The notes under the pieces: generated by a model
The model's database searches: none
Seen by the model: the letters and a program-made list of their open reading frames with translations, nothing else
What the model was told of the DNA's origin: nothing
Assembly (NCBI RefSeq): GCF_000244955.1
Contig: NZ_CM001439.1
Location: 1,330,628-1,394,627, forward strand
DNA length: 64,000 bases
Direction of reading: 5' to 3'
From: Saccharomonospora marina XMU15
GTDB taxonomy: Bacteria; Actinomycetota; Actinomycetes; Mycobacteriales; Pseudonocardiaceae
Shown: one piece after another, positions 1 to 9,345 of the stretch
Numbering within the stretch: position 1 is the first letter of the stretch
How the letters are laid out: each line of letters starts with the position of its first letter
Program-made: the position numbers and the translations under genes

Positions 1-331
1 CGCGGCCGGGGTGCTGCGTGGCCGCAAGCTGGCCGAAGGGGTGCGCATGCTGGTCGTGCCCGGCTCGATGCGGGTGCGGCAGGCGGCGGAGGCCGAAGGG
101 CTGCACGAGATCTTCACGCAAGCAGGCGCCGAGTGGCGGCAGGCGGGCTGCTCGATGTGCCTGGGGATGAACCCCGACCAGCTGAAGCCCGGTGAGCGCA
201 GCGCCTCGACCTCCAACCGCAACTTCGAGGGCAGGCAGGGCAAGGGTGGCCGTACCCACCTGGTCTCGCCGCTCGTGGCGGCCGCGACGGCCGTGAGGGG
301 CACCCTGTCCTCGCCGGAAGACCTGGACTGA
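1..331 (+). CDS. leuC: 3-isopropylmalate dehydratase large subunit, 3' end only
   Basis: This is the C-terminal part of LeuC, which with LeuD isomerises 2-isopropylmalate to 3-isopropylmalate in leucine synthesis. The reading frame is open from base 2, so the start lies off the window. The segment [10 protein letters not shown] supplies two of the three cysteine ligands of the catalytic 4Fe-4S cluster, and [12 protein letters not shown] is the conserved substrate-loop motif of the aconitase family. The usual Cys just before this motif is Ser here (ERSASTSN). The TGA stop at 329-331 is 16 bases before leuD, and the leuD ribosome binding site begins on the stop codon, so the two subunits are co-transcribed and probably translationally coupled. 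Confidence 0.96.
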   Translation, partial: AAGVLRGRKLAEGVRMLVVPGSMRVRQAAEAEGLHEIFTQAGAEWRQAGCSMCLGMNPDQLKPGERSASTSNRNFEGRQGKGGRTHLVSPLVAAATAVRGTLSSPEDLD

Positions 332-347
332 AGGAGGGCTACCGAAC

Positions 348-941
348 ATGGAGCCGTACACCAAGCACACCGGCGTCGGAGTGCCGCTGCGCAGGTCCAA
401 CGTGGACACGGACCAGATCATTCCCGCCGTCTACCTCAAGCGCGTGACCCGTACCGGCTTCGAGGACGGCCTGTTCGCCGCCTGGCGCGGCGACGAGCAC
501 TTCGTGCTCAACCAGGAGCCGTACCGGGCGGGCAGCGTGCTCGTCGCGGGCCCGGACTTCGGTACGGGTTCGTCGAGGGAGCATGCCGTCTGGGCACTGC
601 TGAACTACGGCTTCCGGGTGGTCATCTCCTCCCGGTTCGCCGACATCTTCCGGGGCAACTCGGGCAAGCAAGGTCTGCTCGCCGCCGAGTGCGAGCAGGC
701 CGATGTCGAGCAGCTGTGGAAGATCCTCGAGAACGAGCCCGGCACCGAGGTCACCGTCGACCTGCGGGAGAAGACGGTACGGGCCAAGGACTTCGTCGCC
801 ACCTTCTCGATCGACGACTACACCCGCTGGCGGCTGCTCGAGGGGCTCGACGACATCGCGTTGACACTGCGCCATGCCGAAGACATCGAGGCCTTCGAGG
901 CTAAGCGGCCCTCCTTCAAGCCTGTCACCACGCCGGTGTAG
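348..941 (+). CDS. leuD: 3-isopropylmalate dehydratase small subunit
   Basis: LeuD is the swivelling small subunit of isopropylmalate isomerase and works as a complex with LeuC. The protein is 197 residues, the normal size for this family. Its recognisable blocks are [18 protein letters not shown] near the N-terminus and [11 protein letters not shown] around residue 70, which closes over the substrate. An AAGGAGG ribosome binding site at 331-337 supports the ATG at 348. The gene is last in the leuCD unit and is followed by a strong hairpin. Confidence 0.97.
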   Translation: MEPYTKHTGVGVPLRRSNVDTDQIIPAVYLKRVTRTGFEDGLFAAWRGDEHFVLNQEPYRAGSVLVAGPDFGTGSSREHAVWALLNYGFRVVISSRFADIFRGNSGKQGLLAAECEQADVEQLWKILENEPGTEVTVDLREKTVRAKDFVATFSIDDYTRWRLLEGLDDIALTLRHAEDIEAFEAKRPSFKPVTTPV

Positions 942-948
942 CCGCGGC

Positions 949-986
949 GAGCACGGATTCCCTGCTCGAAAAGGGAATCCGTGCTC
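949..986 (+). terminator. Terminator hairpin after leuD
   Basis: A perfect 15-bp stem (left arm 949-963, right arm 972-986) closes an 8-base loop, starting 7 bases after the leuD stop. There is no T-tract, as is common for actinobacterial hairpin terminators. The bases 987-1177 up to hupB hold no gene. They contain a weak promoter-like pair (TTGGAA at 1092-1097 and TAATAC at 1113-1118) that could serve hupB. Confidence 0.75.
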
Positions 987-1177
987 CGGCTCCGGTACGA
1001 CGACACCACGCGGGACGGCCCTCGAACGGGCCTGCGAGGGGGCCCGCGGGGCGCGGAAGCGCACCCGATAAGGAAAAAATCCGCGTGCCGTTTGGAATTT
1101 GTGCTGCGTTGGTAATACCGTGTGCGCATGTCGGCCGGTGTGGCCGGGTAACAAGTAGTTCTTCTTGGAGGACTGGA

Positions 1178-1837
1178 ATGGCCAACAAGGCCCAACTCAT
1201 CGAAGCGCTCTCCGAGCGTTTGGGCGACAAGAAGGTCGCGTCGCAAGCTGTCGACAACCTCGTCGACATCATCATCCGTACGGTCAACAAGGGCGAGAAG
1301 GTCAACATCACCGGCTTCGGTGTGTTCGAGAAGCGTGCCAGGGCCGCCCGGACCGCGAGGAACCCACGCACCGGCGAGACCGTGCGTGTGAAGAAGACCA
1401 ACGTTCCCGCCTTCCGCGCGGGTACGACCTTCAAGGACGTCGTGAGCGGCGCCAAGAAGCTGCCGAAGGCCACCACCAAGCGCGCCACCGCCACTCGGGC
1501 CACCGGCGCGAAGGCGGCGACCACGCGGCCCACGGCGACTCGCAGCACCACGACTCGTACGCGAGCGACGACGACGCGCGGCACCGCCTCCAGCCGCACG
1601 GCCACGAAGGCGGCACCGAGCAGGAGCACAGCCAAGAGCACGGCCACCAAGGCCGCGCCGAAGAGCGCAACCAAGTCGACGGCGAGCAAGACGGCGACCA
1701 AGTCGACGACGGCGAAGAAGTCGCCCGCCAAGACCACCAAGGCGGCGACCAAGTCCGCGCCGAAGAGCACCGCCAAGGCTTCCACCGCCAAGGCCTCGAC
1801 GGCGAAGAAGACCACCGCCGCCAGGAAGAAGAAGTAG
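1178..1837 (+). CDS. hupB: HU-type nucleoid protein with long basic tail
   Basis: A DNA-bending HU protein fused to a long basic tail, the actinobacterial HupB/HlpB architecture. Residues 1-90 are a complete HU domain (starting [19 protein letters not shown], with the GFGVFEKR and RNPRTGE arm region). Residues from about 100 to 219 are almost only Lys, Ala, Thr, Ser, Arg and Pro in PAKK/TKAA-like repeats, resembling a histone H1 tail. In mycobacteria such tails bind DNA and are modified by acetylation. The ATG at 1178 follows a TTGGAGGA ribosome binding site. A longer in-frame ORF starts at 1085, but the HU domain begins exactly at 1178. The gene appears monocistronic. Confidence 0.95.
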   Translation: MANKAQLIEALSERLGDKKVASQAVDNLVDIIIRTVNKGEKVNITGFGVFEKRARAARTARNPRTGETVRVKKTNVPAFRAGTTFKDVVSGAKKLPKATTKRATATRATGAKAATTRPTATRSTTTRTRATTTRGTASSRTATKAAPSRSTAKSTATKAAPKSATKSTASKTATKSTTAKKSPAKTTKAATKSAPKSTAKASTAKASTAKKTTAARKKK

Positions 1838-1864
1838 GCGTCCGCACGCGACGCGACTACCTCT

Positions 1865-1900
1865 CGGCAGGGCCCCCGCGAACTCGTGGGGGCCCTGCCG
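1865..1900. terminator. Bidirectional terminator between hupB and mutT1
   Basis: A perfect 13-bp GC-rich stem (1865-1877 with 1888-1900) and a 10-base loop lie between the convergent stops of hupB (1837) and mutT1 (1919). It can end transcription from both sides. Confidence 0.8.
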
Positions 1901-1918
1901 CGTTTGCGGGACCGGTGC

Positions 1919-2854
1919 TCAGCCGCCCGCCGGAACCGGGGCGGGCAGCGGGCTCGGCAGGTAGGCAGCGTCCACGAGCCGGGGTACGCGGTCGGGCCCT
2001 TGGGTGAACGACAGCAGCCACACCGAGCCCTTCTTGCTCGCCACCCCGTCCGCCTTCGTGGCGGGCAACACGACACCGTCCTGCTGGGCCAAGGCGTTCA
2101 CCACGTCCGGGATCACACCGCCCTGACTACACACCACGGGTGTGCCTCCCGCCACGACGATGTCGCGGAGACGGCGCAGCGCCGCGGCGGGATCGGCCCA
2201 GTAGACCTCCTCCGACATCAACGGTTCGTGTTCCACCTCCACGCCCGCGTCGTCCGCGACCCCTTGCACCGTCTGCACGCACCGCAGGCGGGGGGCGGAA
2301 AGCACCCGATCCGGGCTGAAGCTTCGCAGCAGTACACGCAACGCCCGTGCCTGCCGCACTCCCGCCTCGGACAGCGGGCGCAGGTCGTCGTCACCCGTCC
2401 ACGCGTCGCGCCTGCCCGCCTTCGCATGCCTGACGAGCAGCAGCGTCGTCAGTTCGGCGGGCAGGGCGGCAAACCGCGCGAGCACCTGCCTGTCGGTGTC
2501 GTAGTGCACCATCGTCGTGGCTTCCTCCTGGCGCAGCCAGCGCAGTTCGTCGACCTCGTCGTTCGGTGTGAATCGCCCGGAATTCGCCCTCGCACTGAAA
2601 TAGTCGACGACCTTGGGGACGCCGCCCAGGTCGTATTCGACGCGGGTCAGGAATCGCCCGAGTACGGCCTCGAAGCCGGTTTCCTCCGCCAGTTCCCGCA
2701 CTGCGGCCACCGGAGCGGTCTCACCCGGATCGAGCTTTCCCTTGGGCAGCGACCAGTCGTCGTAGCGGGGCCGATGCACGACGGCGACCTCGACATGTCC
2801 GTGCGGACACCGGCGCCACAACACCGCCCCCGCGGCTCGAACCGCTCCGCTCAC
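1919..2854 (-). CDS. mutT1: MutT1-like Nudix and histidine phosphatase fusion hydrolase
   Basis: A 311-residue two-domain sanitation enzyme. The N-terminal Nudix domain has the full box GX5EX7REUXEEXGU (GKLDPGE, then RELAEETGF, around residues 40-62). The C-terminal half is a histidine phosphatase domain starting with [10 protein letters not shown]. This fusion matches mycobacterial MutT1, which hydrolyses 8-oxo-(d)GTP and diadenosine polyphosphates. The GTG start at 2854 overlaps the ppk TGA by four bases (GTGA), so translation is coupled to ppk. It is the last gene of a cofC-ppk-mutT1 operon. The exact substrate is inferred from homologs. Confidence 0.88.
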   Translation of the reverse strand: MSGAVRAAGAVLWRRCPHGHVEVAVVHRPRYDDWSLPKGKLDPGETAPVAAVRELAEETGFEAVLGRFLTRVEYDLGGVPKVVDYFSARANSGRFTPNDEVDELRWLRQEEATTMVHYDTDRQVLARFAALPAELTTLLLVRHAKAGRRDAWTGDDDLRPLSEAGVRQARALRVLLRSFSPDRVLSAPRLRCVQTVQGVADDAGVEVEHEPLMSEEVYWADPAAALRRLRDIVVAGGTPVVCSQGGVIPDVVNALAQQDGVVLPATKADGVASKKGSVWLLSFTQGPDRVPRLVDAAYLPSPLPAPVPAGG

Positions 2855-5094
2855 CCGGTCGCTCCGTGCTTGCGCAGCAACTCGATCTGGTGGTCGCGCA
2901 CCGTCGTGCCGTCCGACGGGGACGGCAACCACTCGCCGGAGGAGCGCAGCACCCAGCAGCGTGTGCTGGGGTCGAGCGCGGAGTTCAGCACGCCGTCGAG
3001 TTGGGCCGCCAGCCGCGGGTCCTTCACCTGCACGAGCGCCTCGATCCTGCGGTCGAGGTTGCGGTGCATCATGTCTGCGCTGCCGATCCAGTAGGCGTCC
3101 GTGCCACGGAAGTGGAAGATGCGTGAGTGCTCGAGGAAGCGGCCGAGTATCGAGCGCACGGAGATGTTGTCGCTCAGGCCGGGCACGCCCGGCTTCAGCG
3201 CGCAGATGCCACGCACGACGATGTCGACCTCGACACCCGCCTGCGACGCCCGGTACAGCCCGTCGATGACCTGCTCGTCGACAAGGGAGTTGCACTTGAT
3301 CCGCACACCCGCGGGCCTGCCCGCCCTCGCGGCCTCGATCTCGTCGCCGATGTATCGGAGGATGCCCCGGCGGATACCGTTGGGGGAGATGAGGATGTTG
3401 CGGTAGGTCTGCTGCCGCGAGTAGCCGGTGAGGACGTTGAACAGATCCGTCAGGTCCGCTCCGATGGCCGGATCGGCGGTCAGCAGCCCGATGTCCTCGT
3501 AGAGTCGCGCGGTCCTCGGGTTGTAGTTGCCAGTGCCGAGGTGGCAGTAGCGGCGGATCGTCGATCCCTCCTGGCGTACGACGAGAGCGACCTTGCAGTG
3601 GGTCTTCAGGCCCACGAGACCGTAGACTACGTGTACACCGGCGCGTTCCAGAGTGCGTGCCCATGTGATGTTGGCCTGCTCATCGAACCGGGCCTTGATC
3701 TCCACGAGGGCGACGACCTGCTTGCCCGCCTCCGCGGCGTCGATGAGCGCGTCGACGATCGGGGAGTCTCCCGACGTGCCGGACGTGCGGTACAGGGTCT
3801 GCTTGATCGCCAGCACCTTGTCGTCGGCCGCGGCTTGCTCGATGAAGCGCTGCACACTCGTGGAGAACGAGTCGTAGGGATGGTGCACGAGCACGTCGCC
3901 CTCCCGCAGCGTCGCGAAGACGCTCTTCGGCGTCTCGCGCTCGCCGAAGGCCGGGTGGGTCGCCGGGACGAACGGGCGGTCCTTGAGCTCCTTGCGGTCC
4001 ACCGAATGCAGCTGGAGCAGGCAGTTGAGGTCGAGCAGGCCCGGCACCTCCACCACGTCCTGCGGATCGACCTCCAGTTCCCGCAGCAGCAGTTCCAGCA
4101 TGTGCTCGCTCATGTCCTGAGCGACTTCCAGCCGTACCGGTGGCCCGAACCTGCGCTGCGCGAGCTCGCGCTCCAGCGCCTGCAGCAGGTCTTCGTCGCG
4201 GTCCTCCTCCACCTCGAAGTCGGCGTTGCGGGTGACGCGGAACACGTGGTGTTCGATCACGTTCATGCCGCTGAAAAGCTCGCCGAGGTGGGCGGCGATG
4301 AGTTCCTCGAGCGGGAGGAAGGTGGCGGTCGCGTTGTCCTGCCCCCGATCCACCCGCACCAGTCTCGGCACGTTGTTGGGCACCTTCACCCTGGCGAAGC
4401 GTTCCGTGCCGCCCTCGGCGTCGCCGACCGTGACGGCCAGGTTCAGCGAAAGGCCGGAGATGTAGGGGAAGGGGTGTGCCGGGTCGACGGCGAGCGGGGT
4501 GAGTACGGGAAAGATCTGCTCGGTGAAGTAGGCGGACAGCCGGACCCGGTCGGCCTGCTCGAGCTGCGACCACTTCACGATCCGGATACCCTGCGCGGCC
4601 AGGGCGGGCCGCACACCCCGTTCGAAGGCGAGCGTGTGCCGCTCCACGAGGTCCTTGTTGCGCTTGGCGATGTAGGACAGCTGCTCGCGAGGCGTGAGCC
4701 CGTCGGCGCTGCGCACGGAGAGGCCGGTCTTCTCCCTGCGCTTGAGGCCGGCGACGCGAACCATGTAGAACTCATCCAAATTGGACGCGAATATCGCGAG
4801 GAACTTCGCCCGCTCCAGCAGCGGCTGGGACTCGTCCTCGGCGAGTGCGAGCACCCTGGCGTTGAAGTCCTGCCACGAGAGTTCCCGGTTGAAGTAGCGA
4901 TCGTCCGGCAGGGCGTCGGGGACCTGGGCTCCGCCTGTGGCGGCGGGCGGAGCGGAAGGCAGATTGTGGATCTCGGAGGAGCTTCCGTTGCCGGTCGTCC
5001 TCGCGGGCGGTGGTGTCGTGGTGACCTGCCTGCGCGTTCGCGGTTCGTCGCCGCCCCGGCTCTCGTCGTTGCTCACACCCGCATTGTTCCCCAC
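2851..5094 (-). CDS. ppk: Polyphosphate kinase 1
   Basis: PPK1 reversibly polymerises the ATP gamma-phosphate into inorganic polyphosphate. The 747-residue protein has a disordered Pro/Thr-rich N-terminal extension of about 50 residues. The family start [17 protein letters not shown] follows, and the phospholipase-D-like catalytic half carries [10 protein letters not shown] and [10 protein letters not shown] with the histidines used for autophosphorylation. The start is uncertain because a second in-frame GTG lies at 5076 and neither has a strong ribosome binding site. The gene sits 64 bases after cofC and overlaps mutT1. Confidence 0.95.
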   Translation of the reverse strand: MGNNAGVSNDESRGGDEPRTRRQVTTTPPPARTTGNGSSSEIHNLPSAPPAATGGAQVPDALPDDRYFNRELSWQDFNARVLALAEDESQPLLERAKFLAIFASNLDEFYMVRVAGLKRREKTGLSVRSADGLTPREQLSYIAKRNKDLVERHTLAFERGVRPALAAQGIRIVKWSQLEQADRVRLSAYFTEQIFPVLTPLAVDPAHPFPYISGLSLNLAVTVGDAEGGTERFARVKVPNNVPRLVRVDRGQDNATATFLPLEELIAAHLGELFSGMNVIEHHVFRVTRNADFEVEEDRDEDLLQALERELAQRRFGPPVRLEVAQDMSEHMLELLLRELEVDPQDVVEVPGLLDLNCLLQLHSVDRKELKDRPFVPATHPAFGERETPKSVFATLREGDVLVHHPYDSFSTSVQRFIEQAAADDKVLAIKQTLYRTSGTSGDSPIVDALIDAAEAGKQVVALVEIKARFDEQANITWARTLERAGVHVVYGLVGLKTHCKVALVVRQEGSTIRRYCHLGTGNYNPRTARLYEDIGLLTADPAIGADLTDLFNVLTGYSRQQTYRNILISPNGIRRGILRYIGDEIEAARAGRPAGVRIKCNSLVDEQVIDGLYRASQAGVEVDIVVRGICALKPGVPGLSDNISVRSILGRFLEHSRIFHFRGTDAYWIGSADMMHRNLDRRIEALVQVKDPRLAAQLDGVLNSALDPSTRCWVLRSSGEWLPSPSDGTTVRDHQIELLRKHGATG

Positions 5095-5158
5095 CCAGGC
5101 GACCGACGCGCATACCGAATTTCGGTCCGGCCCACGTCAGCAGGGTCGGTTCGGTGGA

Positions 5159-5800
5159 TCAGTGAGGGACACACTCGCGCTCGAGCAGCGCGGCGGTGTG
5201 CGTGCCAAGCCCCAGCAGCCGGGCGTGCTCCAGATCGGCGGGGGTGTCCACGTCGCCGCGCAGCGTGGGTGCGGCCAGCCGAAGTGGCACGGCACCGGAC
5301 TCCGCGTGCTCCCGTGCCGAGCCGCGGCCGAACCGGGGGTCGAGTGGCTGCCCCGGTGCGGACACCAGCAGCGTCGTGCCGGTGCCGTGCCTGTCGGCCG
5401 CGAAGCATCTGCGGTCGTCGGCCTCGGCGAGTGCCGCGGCCAGTTCCTCGGCCCGAAGGGCGGGCAGATCGGCCTGTAACGCCCCGATGGTGGCTCCCCG
5501 GTCGGACACCCGCAGCAGGCGCTCCCCGGCGCGCAGCGCACCGTTGAGACCCAACGCGGCCTCCTCTCCGACCACTTCCACGTCCAAGTCGCGCAACGCG
5601 TCCAGCGTGGCCGGTGCGGAGCCGACCACGAGCACGCGCCTGACCCCGGCGCTCGCCGTGGCGGCCAGCAGAGTGTCGCGGGCCAGCGCCAGCACGAGGG
5701 CGGCGTGGCGGCGCTCATCCCACGGGCCGTGCAGCGCGCCACGCAACCGCGACTTACCGGCCGCCGGAGGCTTCATCGGCACGATCAGGTCAACAGCCAC
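5159..5800 (-). CDS. cofC: Phosphoenolpyruvate/2-phospholactate guanylyltransferase of F420 synthesis
   Basis: CofC (FbiD in mycobacteria) transfers GMP from GTP to phosphoenolpyruvate or 2-phospholactate, making the activated precursor for coenzyme F420. The GTG at 5800 gives VAVDLIVPMKPPAAGKSRL, the usual N-terminus of the family, and a 213-residue protein, matching the family length of about 214. The open frame extends upstream to 5857, but that part is not family-like. Other conserved stretches are ALQADLPALR and the C-terminal GDVDTPADLEHA. It heads a minus-strand operon with ppk and mutT1. None of fbiA, fbiB or fbiC is in this window. Confidence 0.85.
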   Translation of the reverse strand: MAVDLIVPMKPPAAGKSRLRGALHGPWDERRHAALVLALARDTLLAATASAGVRRVLVVGSAPATLDALRDLDVEVVGEEAALGLNGALRAGERLLRVSDRGATIGALQADLPALRAEELAAALAEADDRRCFAADRHGTGTTLLVSAPGQPLDPRFGRGSAREHAESGAVPLRLAAPTLRGDVDTPADLEHARLLGLGTHTAALLERECVPH

Positions 5801-5972
5801 GTCACCATCATGACCGAATCCCACGTCAACTCGCCCCTGCCCTTCCGGCCACGGCAACCGACGCGGGCGTCGGCTCCGGTGCGGCTGTGGGATGATCGGC
5901 CGAGGTTTCGCGTGCGTAGGCGTGCGTAGGTGCGAGCATTCGGCAACGGACCGGAAGGGAAAGGGAGCAGCC

Positions 5973-6671
5973 TTGGCTGATCGCGAGAAGGGCGGCTTCT
6001 GGGTCGGGGCGGCCGCCGTGCTGTTCTACCCGCTGACCTGGCTGGGACACAGTGTCTACCGCGGGGCGGAGCGGATTCCCCGGCAGGGTCCGGCGCTGCT
6101 GGTGCTCAACCACGTCTCGCACCTCGACCCGGCCGTCGACGCGGTGTTCGTCCACCGGAACCGGCGGGTGCCCAGGTTCATGGCCAAGGAGAGCCTGACC
6201 AAGGTGCCGATCTTCGGCAAGATCCTGCTCGGCTCGGGGGGCATCCCGGTGTCGCGCGGCACCTCGGAGGCGGGCGACAGTCTCAGGGCCGCCCACGAGA
6301 CGCTGCGTGAGGGCAAGGTGGTGGTCATCTATCCCGAAGGGACGATCACCAAGGACCCGCTCGGCTGGCCCAAACGTTCCTATACCGGGGTGGCGCGGCT
6401 GGCGCTGGAGAACGACGTGCCCGTGATCCCGGTCGCACGCTGGGGCACCCAGGACATCTGGAACGGCTACAGCAAGAAGTTCAGGCCGTTGCCCCGCAAG
6501 ACCGTGGTGCATTCCGTCGGCGAGCCGGTGGACCTTTCGGCCTACCGCGAGAAGGACCGCAGCCCGGCCGTGCTCAGGGAGGTCACCGACCTGCTGATGG
6601 GGCAGGTGCTCGACCTGCTGGTCGAGATCCGTGGTGAGCGGCCGCCCGCCAAGCCGACGGGCAACGGCTGA
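5973..6671 (+). CDS. plsC: 1-acyl-sn-glycerol-3-phosphate acyltransferase
   Basis: A PlsC-family membrane acyltransferase that makes phosphatidic acid from lysophosphatidic acid. Motif I is NHVSHLD (the NHX4D catalytic pair) and motif III is YPEGTIT. A hydrophobic N-terminal stretch (WVGAAAVLFYPLTWLG) anchors it. The TTG at 5973 has AGGGAG five bases upstream and gives 232 residues. The frame continues upstream to 5892, but that part has no family similarity and no ribosome binding site. It lies 21 bases before gpsA, so the two steps of glycerolipid synthesis are encoded together. The 172 bases between this gene and cofC are a divergent promoter region with no clear motif. Confidence 0.9.
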   Translation: MADREKGGFWVGAAAVLFYPLTWLGHSVYRGAERIPRQGPALLVLNHVSHLDPAVDAVFVHRNRRVPRFMAKESLTKVPIFGKILLGSGGIPVSRGTSEAGDSLRAAHETLREGKVVVIYPEGTITKDPLGWPKRSYTGVARLALENDVPVIPVARWGTQDIWNGYSKKFRPLPRKTVVHSVGEPVDLSAYREKDRSPAVLREVTDLLMGQVLDLLVEIRGERPPAKPTGNG

Positions 6672-6692
6672 GCCGCCGAGGGAAGCGTCGGA

Positions 6693-7730
6693 ATGTCTCG
6701 GGAGTCTCAGCCAGTTCGGCCACCTGTGCGGCGCGTCACCGTGCTCGGGTCCGGCTCGTGGGGGACGACCTTCGCCAAGGTGCTCGCCGACGCGGGCCGC
6801 GATGTCACCATGTGGGCGCGCAGGCCCGAGGTCGCGGAGGAGATCCAGCGGCGGCACAGCAACGAGGCGTACCTGCCGGGCGTCACGCTGCCGAAACAGC
6901 TCGGTGCCACTTCCGATCCGGCGCGGGCGCTGCAGGGGGCCGATGCGGTGGTGTTGGCCGTGCCGAGCCAGAGCCTGCGGGCGAACCTGCTGCGCTGGCG
7001 TGACCTGCTGCCCAAGGACGCCATCCTGGTCAGCCTCGCCAAGGGCGTGGAGTTGGACACGCTGCTGCGGATGAGCGAGGTGATAAGCGAGATCGCCGAA
7101 GTGCCCTCCGACGAGGTGGTCGTCGTGTCCGGCCCCAACCTGGCACGGGAGATCGCGCAGGGGCAGCCCGCGGCGGCGGTGCTCGCCTGCGCCGACCACG
7201 ACAGGGCGGTGGCGATCCAGCAGGCCGCGTTCAACCCCTACTTCCGCCCCTACACCAACACCGACGTCGTCGGTTGTGAGCTGGCGGGCGCGTGCAAGAA
7301 CGTGATCGCGCTCAGCTGCGGGATGGCGGCCGGACTGGGCTTCGGTGCCAACACCATGGCGACGCTCATCACCCGGGGGCTGGCAGAGATGGCGCGGCTC
7401 GGCTCGAAGCTGGGAGCCGACCCGCTGACCTTCGCCGGGCTGGCCGGGGTGGGCGATCTGGTGGCGACCTGTTCCTCCCCGCTGTCACGCAACCGGACGT
7501 TCGGCGAGCGGGTCGGCAGGGGGGAGACGATCGAGGAGGCCAAGGCGGCGCAGGGCGGTCAGGTCGCAGAAGGCGTCACCTCCTGCGTTTCCATCAGGGC
7601 GCTGGCCGAGCGCGTCGGGGTGGACATGCCGATCACCGAAGCGATGTACCGCGTGTGTCACGAGGGCTGCGCACCGGCGCAGGTGGGAGCGGAACTGCTC
7701 GGCCGCCAGCAGAAGCACGAGTGGTCCTGA
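6693..7730 (+). CDS. gpsA: Glycerol-3-phosphate dehydrogenase [NAD(P)+]
   Basis: GpsA reduces dihydroxyacetone phosphate to sn-glycerol-3-phosphate for phospholipid synthesis. The 345-residue cytosolic enzyme starts with a short extension and then the Rossmann motif [28 protein letters not shown] and the helix with [18 protein letters not shown] carry the active-site lysine region typical of the family. It follows plsC in the same unit. The stop at 7730 is 5 bases before a 21-bp repeat array. Confidence 0.96.
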   Translation: MSRESQPVRPPVRRVTVLGSGSWGTTFAKVLADAGRDVTMWARRPEVAEEIQRRHSNEAYLPGVTLPKQLGATSDPARALQGADAVVLAVPSQSLRANLLRWRDLLPKDAILVSLAKGVELDTLLRMSEVISEIAEVPSDEVVVVSGPNLAREIAQGQPAAAVLACADHDRAVAIQQAAFNPYFRPYTNTDVVGCELAGACKNVIALSCGMAAGLGFGANTMATLITRGLAEMARLGSKLGADPLTFAGLAGVGDLVATCSSPLSRNRTFGERVGRGETIEEAKAAQGGQVAEGVTSCVSIRALAERVGVDMPITEAMYRVCHEGCAPAQVGAELLGRQQKHEWS

Positions 7731-7735
7731 CCCCC

Positions 7736-7767
7736 CGCGAGTCCCCCGCTCCTGCCCGCGAGTCCCC
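7736..7767. repeat. 21-bp tandem repeat array, left remnant before the IS element
   Basis: One complete 21-base unit (7736-7756) and the first 11 bases of a second (7757-7767) with the core CGCGAGTCCCCCGCT. The second unit is broken by the IS30 element and resumes at 9207. The same family occurs at 16171, 24627, 41481 and 41621. Confidence 0.85.
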
Positions 7768-7792
7768 GGTGGATTCAAGTGGTCGTTGCAAC
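7768..7792 (+). repeat. Left terminal inverted repeat of the IS30 element
   Basis: Pairs with 9182-9206. It contains the transposase stop codon (complement of TCA at 7775-7777). Confidence 0.8.
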
Positions 7793-9175
7793 GTTGGTTG
7801 TGGGGATGGATTGTAGTTTGTCGTTGAGGGCTTCGGCGGGGGTGCGCCATCCGAGGGTTTTGCGGGGTCGTTGGTTGAGGGCGGTGGCGACGGTGTCGAG
7901 GTCGTGGTGGTCGCAGCGGGTGAGGTCGGTGCCTTTGGGGAAGTATTGGCGTAGCAGGCCGTTGGTGTTTTCGTTGGTGCCGCGTTGCCAGGGTGAGTGG
8001 GGATCGCAGAAGTAGATCTCGGTTCCGGTTTGGATGCGGAGTTGGGTGTGTTGGGCCAGCTCCGCTCCTTGGTCCCAGGTCAGTGATCGGCGTAGTTGTG
8101 TGGGTAGCGTGGTGATCTGGGCGGCGATGGCGTTGCGCACGGCCTCGGCGCCGTGTCCGGCGAGGGCGGGCCCGTTCTTCACCGGGGGTGTCTGGTGGTG
8201 TCCGGGCATGCGGGGCAGGTGCAGCAGCATGGTGAACCGGGTGGTGCGCTCCACGAGGGTGCCGATCGCGGAGCTGTCTGACCCGAGGATGAGGTCACCT
8301 TCCCAGTGCCCGGGCACCGCGCGGTCGGCGGCCTCGGCGGGGCGTTGGGAGATCATCACCCCGGGTGTGACGTGCGGGCGTCCCCGGCGGCTGCGCTCGC
8401 GGGGCTGGCGCAGCGCCCTGCCGGTGCGCAGCGACGCGGTCAGCTCACGGCGCAACCCGCCACGGCCCTGGACGTACAACGCTTGGTAGATCGCTTCGTG
8501 TGAGATCCGCATAGTCTCGTCCTCCGGGTAGTCGAGCACGAGCCGGTGGGCGATCTGTTCCGGGCTCCACGCCCATGTCCACCGGCGATCCGCCCGCCGC
8601 CCGTGACGCCGCCCGTTCCAACGCCCCACCAGCGGACCCGGCCTGCGATACCCGTCCGGGTGGGTGATCCGCCCCGCCAGCCGATCCTGCACATAGGCCC
8701 GCAACGCGTCGTTATCAGCAAGCTTGGCGGTCTTCGGGCGGCGGGCACGCCGGTCGGCATGCCATTGAGCCGTGCTCGCCCGATACTCCGGGCGGCGATG
8801 GCCGGTGGCGGCGTTACGGCGCAACTCCCGCGACACCGTCGACGCGGACCGCCCGATACGGCGAGCGATCTGGCGCACCCCCAACTCCTGGGCACGCAGC
8901 AGCGCGATCTCCTCCCGCTCAGCGAACGACACATAGCGGCCCGACACCCGAGCCTGACTGATCGACGGCATCCCGCCAGCCTCACGGAACCACCGCTGCC
9001 CCACCGTCACCGACACACCCGCAACAACACTCGCTTCACGGGTCGACACACCCCGCGCGATCTCGACCCAGAACCGCTGCCGATCCTCACGCCGCCCCAC
9101 CCCAGGCCGACCCGGCGACCCCACCAACGGCCTTCCCACCACCACCGATGATCGTCCCACCCAACACCTCCCCAT
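7775..9175 (-). CDS. IS30-family DDE transposase
   Basis: A 466-residue transposase that cuts and joins the element ends. The N-terminal third has helix-turn-helix segments (ARGVSTREASVVAGVS, and FAEREEIALLRAQELGVRQIARRIGRS split over two helices). The catalytic core shows all IS30 signatures: PGHWEGDLILGSD (first Asp), LTWDQGAELAQH (second Asp) and NENTNGLLRQYFPKGTDL (Glu). The ATG at 9175 is just inside the right end of the element. The longer frame to 9295 runs out of the element into the repeat array and is not real coding. No frameshift or stop disrupts it. Confidence 0.92.
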   Translation of the reverse strand: MGRCWVGRSSVVVGRPLVGSPGRPGVGRREDRQRFWVEIARGVSTREASVVAGVSVTVGQRWFREAGGMPSISQARVSGRYVSFAEREEIALLRAQELGVRQIARRIGRSASTVSRELRRNAATGHRRPEYRASTAQWHADRRARRPKTAKLADNDALRAYVQDRLAGRITHPDGYRRPGPLVGRWNGRRHGRRADRRWTWAWSPEQIAHRLVLDYPEDETMRISHEAIYQALYVQGRGGLRRELTASLRTGRALRQPRERSRRGRPHVTPGVMISQRPAEAADRAVPGHWEGDLILGSDSSAIGTLVERTTRFTMLLHLPRMPGHHQTPPVKNGPALAGHGAEAVRNAIAAQITTLPTQLRRSLTWDQGAELAQHTQLRIQTGTEIYFCDPHSPWQRGTNENTNGLLRQYFPKGTDLTRCDHHDLDTVATALNQRPRKTLGWRTPAEALNDKLQSIPTTNVATTT

Positions 9176-9181
9176 CACGGT

Positions 9182-9206
9182 GTTGCGACGACCCCTTGAA
9201 CCCAAG
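9182..9206 (-). repeat. Right terminal inverted repeat of the IS30 element
   Basis: Complementary partner of 7768-7792, lying immediately upstream of the transposase start. Confidence 0.8.
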
Positions 9207-9282
9207 CCCCGCTCCTGCCCGCGAGTCCCCCGCTCCTGCCCGCGAGTTCTGCGTTGCTGCCCATCAGTTCTGCGTTCCCGCC
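9207..9282. repeat. 21-bp tandem repeat array, right part after the IS element
   Basis: The rest of the broken unit (9207-9219) is followed by three complete 21-base units at 9220-9240, 9241-9261 and 9262-9282. The first is the CCCCCGCTCC subtype and the last two are the TTCTGCGTT subtype. Joined with 7736-7767 the ancestral array had five units in the order C-rich, C-rich, C-rich, TTCTGCG, TTCTGCG. Confidence 0.85.
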
Positions 9283-9309
9283 GGCGGGTGTCCATGGGCT
9301 GGAATCGGT

Positions 9310-9338
9310 TTGACGCGGCCTACCGCCGCTGGTTGGCT
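9310..9338 (+). promoter_or_regulatory. Candidate promoter for leaderless Cys-rich leader ORF
   Basis: TTGACG at 9310-9315 (five of six matches to the -35 consensus), a 17-base spacer and TTGGCT at 9333-9338 as a weak -10. Seven bases separate the -10 from the ATG at 9346, so transcription would start at the A of the ATG, that is, a leaderless transcript. Confidence 0.45.
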
Positions 9339-9345
9339 CGTTGCC

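Larger units (their letters stand above)
7768..9206. mobile_element. IS30-family insertion sequence
   Basis: An insertion sequence of about 1.44 kb with one transposase on the minus strand. Terminal inverted repeats pair 7768-7792 with 9182-9206. The inner 22 bases match at 19 positions, with common core GGTCGT and GCAAC, and the outermost 2 bases do not pair. The ends are set by the interrupted 21-bp unit. The unit has five C residues at this point, and four C residues flank the element on each side, which fits a 3-bp CCC target duplication as expected for IS30. The transposase frame is intact, so the copy could be active. Confidence 0.88.

Noticed and set aside
1085-1177. N-terminal extension of HupB
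   Set aside because: It has no family similarity, and the proper ribosome binding site and HU start are at 1178.
3127-5547. Long plus-strand ORF (806 codons) over ppk
   Set aside because: It is an antisense shadow of ppk and cofC caused by high GC. The minus-strand proteins match known families throughout.
7775-9295. 506-residue transposase starting at 9295
   Set aside because: The first 40 codons lie outside the IS in the 21-bp repeat array. The 466-residue form from 9175 fits the element ends.
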